From Dyadobacter psychrotolerans (GTDB lineage: Bacteria > Bacteroidota > Bacteroidia > Cytophagales > Spirosomataceae), in assembly GCF_004349265.1 (NCBI RefSeq), contig NZ_SMFL01000002.1, positions 682,001-746,000 on the forward strand: DNA of 64,000 nt, written 5' to 3'. The notes beneath the pieces are model-generated. The model did not search any database, was not told the origin of the DNA, and saw only the letters and a list, made by a program, of their open reading frames with translations. Below are positions 1-8,356 of the stretch, one piece after another. Position numbers and translations under genes: made by a program. Each line of letters begins with the position of its first letter. Position 1 is the first letter of the stretch.

Positions 1-69
1 CTGTCTTTGCCTGTAACAGATGAAATGAAAAATTTTAGAAAATCCTGGCTGGATAGCAAAATCAAATAA
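1..69 (+). CDS. C-terminal end of a truncated gene, unidentified
   Basis: The first 22 codons of the window form an open frame ending in TAA at 67-69. The peptide is basic and polar, with a KNFRKSW stretch. It converges on the next gene with a four-base gap, which fits the tail of a real coding sequence running in from the left, but too little is visible to name it. It could also be a chance open frame. Confidence 0.4.
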   Translation: MSLPVTDEMKNFRKSWLDSKIK

Positions 70-73
70 TTAT

Positions 74-844
74 TTAAACCTGTTTTTCAGAAAGATACTT
101 CCAGTAGCGCTTGGGAACATGACGGATATGCAATTTCATATTTTTGCGTGCCGGGATATTTGTGCTGCGGAAGTAATCTTTCCATAAAAGTGAATACAAT
201 TCTTCTTTTGGATCTAAAACCTGCGCGGGCAAAGCATTCAGGCTGGAAGACATCTCGGTTGTAAAATCGAAAGTGATCTCCTCTACTTTTTCCAGGTCAT
301 AAAATAACCCATATTTCCTTTTTAGATCGTAAATGATCCATTTTTGGTCTGCATACCGTTTTCTGAAATGATCTGAAATAAGCGGTAAAACATTAAAATC
401 CGGATCGATGTGTGCGTAAAAAATTCCATCTCCGGTTTGCTGGAATCGAATGAATGCTTCCATACGATGTTTCTCACGATGTACTTTCCGGTCCATTTGT
501 GAAACGGCCAGCACAACCGGATTTCCAAAATTGTTTTCTGCTCCGGGAAGGTTGTCAAAAATATAATGCGCAAAATCAAACAGATCCTGAAAAGTCTGCG
601 GTTGCTCAGACAGAAAGGATTTGTAAAACCTTTTCATCCATTCCTTATCCAGTTTTTTTATCAATCCGTTCCAAACACGCTTCGCTTTATAATCTTCACT
701 GATCACTGTGAAGGTTTCCTGAAATGCATCCGGCAAATGATGCTCTGAACTCACCAGTTTTACCAGAGATGCTTTTCGTTCGTAACTGTCAAAAACGGCC
801 GTCAGAATTCCCTCCAAAGTTCCGTCGAAAACATATAGCTCCAT
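74..844 (-). CDS. TIGR03915-type DNA metabolism protein (DUF4130)
   Basis: The 256-residue protein opens with MELYVFDGTLEG and carries the family pattern of a short N-terminal strand, a helical middle with QMDRKVHREKHRMEAF (about residues 115-130) and the FARKRYADQKWIIYD-like segment about residues 159-172. In other bacteria this family is encoded beside, and probably works with, a radical SAM protein linked to uracil-DNA glycosylase (TIGR03916), and it is sometimes fused to a UdgX-type domain. Here its ATG overlaps the stop of that partner by one base (TAATG), so the two are translationally coupled. A role in DNA repair or base modification is inferred from family context; no catalytic residues are assigned. 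Confidence 0.75.
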   Translation of the reverse strand: MELYVFDGTLEGILTAVFDSYERKASLVKLVSSEHHLPDAFQETFTVISEDYKAKRVWNGLIKKLDKEWMKRFYKSFLSEQPQTFQDLFDFAHYIFDNLPGAENNFGNPVVLAVSQMDRKVHREKHRMEAFIRFQQTGDGIFYAHIDPDFNVLPLISDHFRKRYADQKWIIYDLKRKYGLFYDLEKVEEITFDFTTEMSSSLNALPAQVLDPKEELYSLLWKDYFRSTNIPARKNMKLHIRHVPKRYWKYLSEKQV

Positions 845-2099
845 TAAAAAAGCGATAACTGGTTTGACGGTACTTTAAGATACTTACTATTACTTTCAGA
901 AAGTATCACACCTTTGATGTGCCCTGCTTCAAAATCTTTAAGCTGAACCGGACTATCGGCGTAACGGATAAAATGTTTGGCCCGGTTAAAGGAAATACCA
1001 ATCTTCTTCAACTGATCCTGGTGAAGTCTGCCGAACTTTCTGGCCTGCACAATTTTTAAAGCCGAAGTTACCCCTATGCCGGGAACACGAAGGATCATAC
1101 GATAGTCCGCGTTATTGATATCAACAGGAAACTGGTCCAAATTTCGCAAAGCCCAGCTTAATTTCGGGTCAATGTCAACATCCAGATTCGGATTGGAATC
1201 ATTTAGGATCTCTTCCACATTGAAACCATAAAACCGCATAAGCCAGTCGGTTTGATACAACCTGTTTTCCCTGATCAATGGTGGCTGACTGCCGATAATG
1301 GGCAGCCGCGTATCATTGCTTATCGGTATGTAGCCTGAATAATATACTCTTTTCAGAGAAAAATTTTTGTAGAAAGCATTAGCGGTATGCATGATCTCTT
1401 ATCGGACTCAGGAGTTGCGCCAATGACCATTTGCGTGCTTTGTCCTGCGGGGACAAACTTCGGAGTGCTTTTGATGAGCGCTTTTTCGTCTTTATATTGC
1501 ACAATACTTTTTTGAATCTGGTCAAGAGGCTTTTTTACATCTTCATGTGATTTCTCCGGAGCAAGTAATTTCAGTCCCACTTCTGTAGGCATTTCCAGGT
1601 TGATACTCATTCTGTCAGCATACAATCCTGCTTCATGGAGCAATTCAGGACTGGCGCCGGGAATCGTTTTCAAATGAATATACCCGTTAAATTTCTCATC
1701 TACTCTGAGTTTTTTCACGATTCGTAAGAGCCGCTCCATGGTATAATCACCATCTTTAAAAATTCCTGAACTTAGAAACAAACCTTCGATATAATTTCTC
1801 CTGTAAAAATTCATCGTCAGCTCAACCACTTCGTCTACTGTGAAAGCAGCGCGTTTGATGTCATTGCTTCTCCGGGAAACGCAGAAGGCGCAATCGTAAA
1901 TGCAATGATTGGTAAGTAAGATCTTCAAAAGTGAAACACAGCGTCCATCTTCCGTGTAGGTGTGACATATGCCTGTACCTTCTGCGTCGCCTATGCCTTT
2001 GTTGTGATTTTTTCTGTTACTGCCACTGGATGAACACGATACGTCATATTTTGCCGCATCGGCAAGTATTTCCAGTTTCTCACGAATCCGTTCAAACAT
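844..2099 (-). pseudogene. Radical SAM DNA repair/modification protein (TIGR03916), frameshifted
   Basis: Two overlapping frames (2099-1353 and 1392-844) together encode one radical SAM protein of about 419 residues, the usual family length. The first frame holds the iron-sulfur motif CIYDCAFC (C66, C70, C73) and runs to GATPESD at residue 233, then diverges into about 15 unrelated residues. The second frame continues exactly where the family should, with an AFYKNFSLKRVYYS segment and then a helix-hairpin-helix (LRVPGIGVTSALKI) suited to DNA binding. Restoring one A in the run complementary to 1399-1400 would give D-K-E-I-M and rejoin the halves. No slippery heptamer is visible, so this is either an inactivating mutation or a base-calling error. 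The partner gene downstream is intact. Confidence 0.75.
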
Positions 2100-2242
2100 A
2101 TAAAGTCTTTCAAAAAATTGAGTTGCCTAAAATAATCACATATAGTTTTCAGTTATTAGAACATCGTCGGCACAGCTTTAGTGCGAAATTCCAATATTGA
2201 ATTTGGATTATTTCCAATATAAAATTACTAAAACCATTCCAA

Positions 2243-2980
2243 ATGAATCTGAGGAAAATTGGGATATTTTTTGTCCCTTTTTGTGTGTTGTGTGGTAGTG
2301 AGACTTTGGCCCAGGTTACCAATTACAAAGGGAAAGTAAGCCAGCAATTTGTAATGAATAAGGAGTCCGTAATCATCGACCAATCGACCGGTAGGCGGAT
2401 TTCCTATGCTGCCTATGATGATATCCTGAGCAGAAATCCTGGAAAATACAGGACACAGCCTGTTTTTGATAAATATGGTCAGGCTTCTTCCTATGCCTTG
2501 ATTAAAAAGAACGCACAAGATATACATTCAGATGGATCGATAATCATGAATGCGGACCTGATGCCTGAAGTAGGCGAGCAGCTTCCGCCATTTGTGATGC
2601 GAGGACTGGATGGAAAGGAATATAATTCCGAGAAACTTCGGGGTAAATATGTGTTGCTTGGTTTTTGGGTAAAATTTGAAAAACCTCTTTACACCCTAGC
2701 CAGCACGAAAATAATTTCTGCGTTTATTGACAAAAATCATAAAAAGGGAATCGATATCGTATCACTGGGAACAACCCTGAATACTGAGGAGGAATGCAGG
2801 GAGTTTATTCCAAAACGTAATTGCGGTTTCATTCCTGTTCCTGAATCCTATGGTTTCAATCACCGCTATAAGATTGGCGAAACGCCTTTTTTTATTTTGC
2901 TTGATAAAAACGGAGTCGTTAAAGCGATGTCTCCTCACACCGAGTTTGCAGCGACAATTGGTGAATTGCAGTTGTGGTGA
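2243..2980 (+). CDS. Secreted thioredoxin-fold (AhpC/TSA-like) protein without the active-site cysteines
   Basis: The 245-residue protein has a signal peptide ending near LAQ at residues 22-24. The C-terminal half (about 105-245) looks like a TlpA/AhpC-TSA thioredoxin fold: VGEQLPPFVMRGLDGK, then LRGKYVLLGFW, and a cis-proline-type segment ETPFFILLDKNG near residue 213. Where a WCxxC redox motif should follow the strand, the sequence reads FWVKFEKP with no cysteine, so classic thiol exchange is not expected. The N-terminal part (30-100) has no domain I recognise. The gene stands alone, divergent from the radical SAM locus. It may be a binding or scaffolding relative of periplasmic thioredoxins. 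Confidence 0.65.
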   Translation: MNLRKIGIFFVPFCVLCGSETLAQVTNYKGKVSQQFVMNKESVIIDQSTGRRISYAAYDDILSRNPGKYRTQPVFDKYGQASSYALIKKNAQDIHSDGSIIMNADLMPEVGEQLPPFVMRGLDGKEYNSEKLRGKYVLLGFWVKFEKPLYTLASTKIISAFIDKNHKKGIDIVSLGTTLNTEEECREFIPKRNCGFIPVPESYGFNHRYKIGETPFFILLDKNGVVKAMSPHTEFAATIGELQLW

Positions 2981-3079
2981 TATTGAAGGAAGAAATCGCT
3001 TCAAATGCACTTTATATCTCCGAAGATGCCATTAGTTATGAGATGCCTAGTCGGTGATGACCTTTAATACTTGATTCAA

Positions 3080-3526
3080 CTAATATCCTTTAACCTTTAA
3101 TTTCTCCTGAAATTCCTTGCCTATTTTTGTACCCCATTGCTGACCGACCTGCATTGATTCTGTCATGATCATCGGCGTTTTTTTAGCAAATTTCCTTCCA
3201 GTTGGGGTTTCATAAAAGGTAATTAATTGATTTAGATCTTCTATCGTTAAATGTTTTGCGTAAACAGGCTCCAGCATCACTACCAAGTCATCCAATGACG
3301 TTTTCAGGAACTCCGCCTCAAATTCTGTCCAGACATCTTCCGGAACGCTAGGCTTTTGCTTTTTAAACATTAAAAACATTTGTTTAATCGCAGCCTTGTA
3401 CGAAACAGCCGATCCGGACACCTCAAACATCGTTTTAAGTTTTTCAGTGTATGCCGGACTGCTCTGCCCAAAAGTGAAAGCAGTACTTAGAATAAATAAT
3501 GTTAAAATGCTGGTAATTTTCTTCAT
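3080..3526 (-). CDS. DUF2059 family secreted protein
   Basis: The 148-residue protein has a clear signal peptide (residues 1-20, cleavage after TFGQ) and a helical DUF2059-type body: a KLKTMFEVSG segment, a region with YAKHLTIEDLNQLITFYETPTGRKF at about 87-112, and a C-terminal helix. The conserved YETPTGRKF signature is the main reason for the call. The family is periplasmic and its biochemical role is unknown. It is a single gene convergent with the thioredoxin-fold gene, with about 100 bases between them. Confidence 0.75.
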   Translation of the reverse strand: MKKITSILTLFILSTAFTFGQSSPAYTEKLKTMFEVSGSAVSYKAAIKQMFLMFKKQKPSVPEDVWTEFEAEFLKTSLDDLVVMLEPVYAKHLTIEDLNQLITFYETPTGRKFAKKTPMIMTESMQVGQQWGTKIGKEFQEKLKVKGY

Positions 3527-3595
3527 ATTTTAATTTGTTAGATAGTTAACTGCAATTAGCAAATATCAAGGCATTAATAAAACTTCCCGATATCT

Positions 3596-4396
3596 TTACC
3601 CCAATTGCCCGCTGATCCAGTTGAAACTTCCGGTAGGTTGCCAGTTCTTATGTTTTCCAAGCAACATTCGTCTAGATGTTTTATAGGTTTCAAAACCATG
3701 AGTTTTTAGGAAATTCAATGCGGTTTCATTTGAATCAGGGATGACGGCGCCCATTCTTTCCTGACTGCGTAGTTTCAATAATTCCAAGCCGGCTTCATTA
3801 TTTTTCGCAATAATAGGCCCGTCGCCCCAGTCAGCAATATAAAATCCCTGAACATCTTCTCCTGTGACGTAAACCTGCGCAGATCCTAAAAAATCGGTCA
3901 AAATTCCTTGTCGGCACTCTCCGGAAATTTCTTTATCGAGTCTTAACAATGAATCGGTAAATTCCGAACGAAACGGAGAAATGTTTTTCGAGAGTGTGTA
4001 AGGTTCAATAGGCTGTTGCTTTTTCAAATGGATGTATTCCGATACAATTTCAAATCCCAGCTTTTTGTAAACGGGATAACCAAAATCGGTTGCGTCGAGA
4101 TAAATAGTCGGATGCTGCTGATGGTCGATGCCATCAATGAGCTGCTGTGTCAGTTTATTTCCCAGACCCCTGTTTCTAAAATCAGGGTGGACAACGATGC
4201 ATGCAAGCCAGGCAGTGTCATTATGAAGCATGCTGGTTCCAACCGCGATCATCTGTCCGTTTTCAACCAACTTAATCGGGTGACAGTAGGTTGAATCAAT
4301 AAAGTATTGAAATCTGGGCAGCAAATCACCCCAGTCCGCCGGTTGTAGTTCGGATAGATTCGATAAATCCGAAATCTCAAAAGCTTTGAAATTCAT
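3596..4396 (-). CDS. GNAT family N-acetyltransferase
   Basis: I start at the ATG at 4396 (MNFKAFEISD) rather than the TTG two codons upstream. The N-terminal half (about 40-130) is a GNAT fold: the acetyl-CoA loop appears as HPDFRNRGLGNKL near residue 72, followed by a strand and YPVYKKLGFE. The C-terminal half (about 145-260) repeats the pattern weakly, with NFLKTHGFETYKTSRRM at its end, as in double-GNAT proteins. The acceptor substrate cannot be read from sequence. The gene lies just after the putative anti-sigma and ECF sigma genes on the same strand and is probably the last member of that operon. Confidence 0.75.
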   Translation of the reverse strand: MNFKAFEISDLSNLSELQPADWGDLLPRFQYFIDSTYCHPIKLVENGQMIAVGTSMLHNDTAWLACIVVHPDFRNRGLGNKLTQQLIDGIDHQQHPTIYLDATDFGYPVYKKLGFEIVSEYIHLKKQQPIEPYTLSKNISPFRSEFTDSLLRLDKEISGECRQGILTDFLGSAQVYVTGEDVQGFYIADWGDGPIIAKNNEAGLELLKLRSQERMGAVIPDSNETALNFLKTHGFETYKTSRRMLLGKHKNWQPTGSFNWISGQLG

Positions 4397-4402
4397 AAGC
4401 AA

Positions 4403-4957
4403 TCAGGCGACGTCCTTTATGTAAGCAGACAATACATGACTAAAATAATCAATCTTCTGTTTCCATTTTTTATATGAAAAGAAAGATATAATTACAAAAA
4501 TAAGCATCATGGTTCCGAGAAGGATATATTTTAGAAAGGTAAATTCAACTGAAACAGAAAAATAAAATATTAAGGTTGCGGCGTAAATAGTGGAAGACAA
4601 TAATGAAAACACAGTCATGCGCTTTAATACTAAACAAAGTTTTTGTAATGAAACTATGATATTGTTTCCGCGAACCGGATTTTTTATAAAGAGAAATCCC
4701 AGGAAATTATTTGTAATATATAGCAAAATACTTAACACAAGAAGAACATTAACATAAATCGGCTTTTTGTCTCCATCGAATCCATCGTAGTAAACGAACA
4801 GCAGGATGATTAAGAATATAGCTTCTGAAATTAGCTTAATCCTTAGCTTTCTAAGCGTTGGGTGCTGACTGATTTTGGTCATCAATTTAAGTGTTTCTTC
4901 GTTCACCGAGCCACTTCCTGCCTTTTGCCACTCGGCTTTTAAGTCTTTGATATCCAT
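4403..4957 (-). CDS. Four-helix membrane protein, candidate anti-sigma partner
   Basis: The 184-residue protein has a soluble N-terminus of about 45 residues (MDIKDLKAEWQK start) followed by four predicted membrane helices near residues 44-58, 67-92, 113-135 and 142-161. It follows the ECF sigma gene by four bases on the same strand, the usual place for a membrane-bound anti-sigma factor. No zinc-finger (HxxxCxxC) anti-sigma motif is present, so the role rests on position and topology only. The N-terminal LKAEWQ motif occurs in similar small membrane proteins beside ECF factors in Bacteroidota. Confidence 0.6.
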   Translation of the reverse strand: MDIKDLKAEWQKAGSGSVNEETLKLMTKISQHPTLRKLRIKLISEAIFLIILLFVYYDGFDGDKKPIYVNVLLVLSILLYITNNFLGFLFIKNPVRGNNIIVSLQKLCLVLKRMTVFSLLSSTIYAATLIFYFSVSVEFTFLKYILLGTMMLIFVIISFFSYKKWKQKIDYFSHVLSAYIKDVA

Positions 4958-4961
4958 TGTC

Positions 4962-5435
4962 TTATTTGTTTATAATCATTTTTAATTTTTCTTTGATCCG
5001 ATTTATTTTTACCCCAACATAGTTTTCTGTTATCCCGGTAATGGTCGCAATTTCCTGATAGGAATAGTCTTCCAGAAACAGGGAAATAATTGCTTTTTCC
5101 GAATCGTTCAACTTTCGCAGGGCTGCAAATAAACGCTCTTCGTTTTCTGAAATTCCGGAATTATCATTGTGTTGCAACTGTTCAGGAATGCTGTCAAAGT
5201 GGTCCGTTGAAATCTTTGCTTTTCGAAATGAGGCAATGGCCGTATTTAGTGCAACGCGGTAAATCCAGGTACTTATTTTGGCATCTCCGCGAAAAGCCGG
5301 AAATGACTTCCACAACTGATAAACAATTTCCTGAAACAGGTCCTGCTGATCATCATGGGAATCGCGGTATAGTCTTGATATTTTATGAAGGATGTTCTGA
5401 TTCTCTTTCAGAATTTTCAGGAATTTCTCTTCCAT
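4962..5435 (-). CDS. ECF-type RNA polymerase sigma-70 factor
   Basis: The 157-residue protein has the standard ECF layout. Region 2 lies at about 15-75 with DDQQDLFQEIVYQLWKSF and the -10 recognition part KISTWIYRVALN; region 4 lies at about 105-155 with a helix-turn-helix around YSYQEIATITG-ITENYVGVKINR. It directs RNA polymerase to an unknown regulon. The four-base spacing to the downstream membrane protein gene suggests that protein holds it inactive. No extra C-terminal domain is present. Confidence 0.88.
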   Translation of the reverse strand: MEEKFLKILKENQNILHKISRLYRDSHDDQQDLFQEIVYQLWKSFPAFRGDAKISTWIYRVALNTAIASFRKAKISTDHFDSIPEQLQHNDNSGISENEERLFAALRKLNDSEKAIISLFLEDYSYQEIATITGITENYVGVKINRIKEKLKMIINK

Positions 5436-5501
5436 TAATCTGTCAGTAATTGATGAAGGAAATTAGACTTTTAAGAACAACTTTTTGATCGTCTTCTCGG
5501 G

Positions 5502-5618
5502 TTACGGAAGCGGAAGGGTCTCCAAAACGGAAGCCATCGAATAACTTATCCAAATGATGAAGACGATTTCGAAATGTACCCAAAGGATTATGATTTTCTG
5601 CCAAATTGATTTTTTCAT
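5502..5618 (-). CDS. Possible 38-residue single-pass membrane peptide
   Basis: An ATG at 5618 opens a frame that begins MKKSIWQKIIILWVHFEIVF and ends in LPLP before TAA at 5502-5504. It has a basic start and one hydrophobic stretch of about 20 residues, as small inner-membrane peptides do. It lies in the gap between the permease gene and the ECF sigma gene, on their strand. Nothing recognisable supports it beyond composition, so it may be chance. Confidence 0.3.
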   Translation of the reverse strand: MKKSIWQKIIILWVHFEIVFIIWISYSMASVLETLPLP

Positions 5619-5623
5619 AATAG

Positions 5624-5662
5624 TGCCCCTAAACCACTTTTACTATTAGTAGTTTAAGGGCA
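5624..5662 (-). terminator. Hairpin downstream of the permease gene
   Basis: TGCCCCTAAAC (from 5624) pairs with GTTTAAGGGCA (to 5662) with one mismatch and a 17-base loop. No clear T-run follows on the minus strand, so it may be an mRNA 3'-end stabiliser rather than a rho-independent terminator. Confidence 0.35.
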
Positions 5663-5687
5663 TCAAAAACTTACATAATCAGAAAAT

Positions 5688-8105
5688 TTATTCCGACCTG
5701 AGAGACTTTACGGGATCCATCAGTGCCGCCTTGATTGACTGAAATGAGACAGTTGCCAGGGCAACCGCTACTGAAAGAAAACCGGCCAAAACAAACATCC
5801 ACCACGAAATATCGATTCTGTATTCGAAGCTTTGAAGCCATTTGTTCATTCCATACCAGGCCACCGGTATGGCGACAATGATAGCAATCAGGATTAGTTT
5901 CAGAAATTCTTTTGAAAGAAGACCAACTATGCTGGCTACGGAAGCACCGAGCACTTTACGAACGCCAATTTCTTTTGTACGCTGTTCGGCTGTAAATGTT
6001 GCCAAACCAAATAGTCCTAAGCACGAAACAAAGATTGTCAGCCCGGAAAACACACCCAGAATCTGCCCGGTCTTTTGTTCAGCAGCATAAGTATCGTTAA
6101 TTCTGTCATCCATAAATGAATAGGTAAAAGCCATGTCCGGTTTGAACCCGTTCCATTTATCTTTCATTTTTGCAAGTAAGCTTTCAATCTTGCTGGTTTT
6201 AATTTTAACGATCATAGCTCCGGCATCACCCTTTAATACCATGGCAAGAGGCGAAATACCTTCGTGTAACGATCTGAAATGGAAATCCTTAACGACTCCG
6301 ATTACCCGGTATTCATGTTTTGTTCCGTCGTTACTGGTGTTGCTTATGGTTCGGTCAACTGCGTCGTTTTTCCATCCCAGCATTTTAACTGCCGTTTCAT
6401 TCAGGATTACACCTGACGTGTCGTTTCCAAATTCTTTTGAGAAATTACGGCCTGCTGCCATTTCCATCCCGAGCGTAGGAATGTAATTAGCATCGACATC
6501 GTATCTGAGCGTTTTTACGAGCTGCGTAGTTTTATCATCAGGATAAATCGTAAAATTATTGTTATTCGACGGTCCGGCAGGGATGTAGCTTGATGAGCTG
6601 ACGCTCAATATATTAGGATCTTTCAGTATTTCTTCACGAAATACTTCCTGGTTTTTGCCCAATGGCCATGTTGTAATTACCAAAACCTGTTCTTTGTCAT
6701 AACCCAGTTTTTTATTTTGTATAAATTTCAGTTGCTGGTATATACCAATTGTTCCAACCATCAGGGTGACTGATATGAAAAACTGAACAACAACCAGCCC
6801 GCTGCGTAACCCAATACTACCTTTTTCAGAAGTGAATTTTCCTTTTAAAATGGCTATAGGTTTAAAAGATGAGAGAAAAAAGGCCGGATAACTTCCGGCT
6901 AGTATGCCGACAGTTAAGCCAAATAACAAAAGCCCGGGTATAAGGGAAGGGGCGGAGTTGATCTGTAATGCCAAATCTTTTCCTGATAAATTATTAAAAA
7001 GCGGAAGAGCAATAAATGCAAAAATCAAAGCCAGAACCAGCGCGATCAAAGTCAGCAGCACAGATTCCAATAGAAATTGCCATACTAATTCCATTTTGTT
7101 TGATCCCATAACCTTTCTTACCCCCACTTCACGTGCCCTTTTGGAAGCGCCGGCAGTAGAAAGATTCATGAAATTAATACAGGCAATCAGCAGCATAATA
7201 ATTGCAACTGCTCCAAAAATATAAACGTATTTAATATCTCCCGGGTTTCCAAGATCATATGAGGCGGTTGAATAAAGATGAATATCCGTTAAGGGAATGA
7301 GGTATAATCCAAGGTCATTTCCTCCTTTACGGAACTCGGTCAGCGTGACGCCCATAGCTTTTTGTAACTGAGGCCCCATATATTTTTCAACCGTTTGCGG
7401 CAATTTGGCTTCGAGCTTTTTATAGTCAAATCCTTTTTGAAGCAGAAGATAGGTGAAAAACTCTGATTGCATCCAGGAGGTCGATTTAGCTTCTTCCAAA
7501 CCAGCCATTGAGACAAAAAGCTCGTAATGGAAGTGTGAATTCTTTGGAACTTCTTCTAATATGCCTGTAACTTTATAAGCGATGTCAGAACCTTTGAAGC
7601 TGATAATTTTTCCGATTACATCGTTAGTCCCAAAGTATTTGTCCGCCAACTTCCGCGTTACAACAACCGTATTCGGCTCGGACAGTGCATTTCCTGGGTT
7701 TCCATTTGTGAACGGCAGCGTAAAAACTTCAAAGAAATTGTTGTCGACAAAAGCCATGGGGTCTTCGGTGTACTGTTTGCCGGAAACAACAACTTTTGGA
7801 AATCCTCCCTGACGTAAACGGGTTGCCGACAGGACTTCGGGATAATCATTTTTCAAAGCCTGGGCGGTTGGTGCCATTACGTGTGCCTCATCCATTTTTC
7901 CTCCCTGCATTGTGCCTTTAAACGATACGCGCACAATCTGATCCGCTTTTTCATTGTAACGGTCAAAACTTAACTCGTCCAGGACATATAGACTGATGAG
8001 CATACAGGAAGCCAGGCCTATGGACAGCCCTACAATATTAATGGCAGAGAAAGCGCGGTTTCGCAAAAGATTCCGCCAGGCAATTTTGAAGTAACTGTTG
8101 AACAT
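5688..8105 (-). CDS. FtsX/MacB-type ABC transporter permease
   Basis: The start is the ATG at 8105 (MFNSYFKIAWRNLLRN), the conserved beginning of this Bacteroidota family; it gives 805 residues, the expected length. The open frame continues upstream but that part has no family resemblance. The layout is an N-terminal membrane helix after the WRNLLRNR motif, a large periplasmic MacB-PCD domain, an FtsX domain with three helices (about residues 280-430), a second periplasmic domain, and a second FtsX domain at the C-terminus. The TKEIGVRKVLGAS and AREVGVRKVMGS coupling motifs mark both halves. No ATPase gene is adjacent, so it must pair with a subunit encoded elsewhere. Relatives extrude lipids, peptides or antimicrobials, or signal across the membrane. 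Confidence 0.88.
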   Translation of the reverse strand: MFNSYFKIAWRNLLRNRAFSAINIVGLSIGLASCMLISLYVLDELSFDRYNEKADQIVRVSFKGTMQGGKMDEAHVMAPTAQALKNDYPEVLSATRLRQGGFPKVVVSGKQYTEDPMAFVDNNFFEVFTLPFTNGNPGNALSEPNTVVVTRKLADKYFGTNDVIGKIISFKGSDIAYKVTGILEEVPKNSHFHYELFVSMAGLEEAKSTSWMQSEFFTYLLLQKGFDYKKLEAKLPQTVEKYMGPQLQKAMGVTLTEFRKGGNDLGLYLIPLTDIHLYSTASYDLGNPGDIKYVYIFGAVAIIMLLIACINFMNLSTAGASKRAREVGVRKVMGSNKMELVWQFLLESVLLTLIALVLALIFAFIALPLFNNLSGKDLALQINSAPSLIPGLLLFGLTVGILAGSYPAFFLSSFKPIAILKGKFTSEKGSIGLRSGLVVVQFFISVTLMVGTIGIYQQLKFIQNKKLGYDKEQVLVITTWPLGKNQEVFREEILKDPNILSVSSSSYIPAGPSNNNNFTIYPDDKTTQLVKTLRYDVDANYIPTLGMEMAAGRNFSKEFGNDTSGVILNETAVKMLGWKNDAVDRTISNTSNDGTKHEYRVIGVVKDFHFRSLHEGISPLAMVLKGDAGAMIVKIKTSKIESLLAKMKDKWNGFKPDMAFTYSFMDDRINDTYAAEQKTGQILGVFSGLTIFVSCLGLFGLATFTAEQRTKEIGVRKVLGASVASIVGLLSKEFLKLILIAIIVAIPVAWYGMNKWLQSFEYRIDISWWMFVLAGFLSVAVALATVSFQSIKAALMDPVKSLRSE

Positions 8106-8253
8106 GGTTTTGTGAATTTGGCAGAACGTTTTGATTTTATCACACATCACGTCATGCGATTTTATATGTTGGCTAATAAATTGCTTATTTATACCGAATC
8201 TACAACCGGTACATTGTATAACATAGTTCTGTGTATAAAATATATACCAATAT

Positions 8254-8277
8254 AAAAAAAGGCCCTTTTGGGGCCCT
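8254..8277 (-). terminator. Rho-independent terminator after the T9SS protein gene
   Basis: Read on the minus strand, a GGCCC...GGGCC stem with a short A-rich loop is followed by seven T (complement of 8254-8260). It closes the three-gene secreted-protein cluster. Confidence 0.8.
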
Positions 8278-8356
8278 GTTAAGTGAGTGTAAGTATAATC
8301 GTGTTCGATAATGAACAGTTTCCGTGCGCAAACGGGCAATTAATGTGTTTGGAAAT

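Noticed and set aside
1353..1410. Programmed frameshift at the radical SAM junction
   Set aside because: No slippery heptamer, Shine-Dalgarno-like enhancer or stable downstream hairpin is visible there.
8106..8339. N-terminal extension of the FtsX permease open frame
   Set aside because: The extension has no family resemblance, and the ATG at 8105 gives the conserved start and length.
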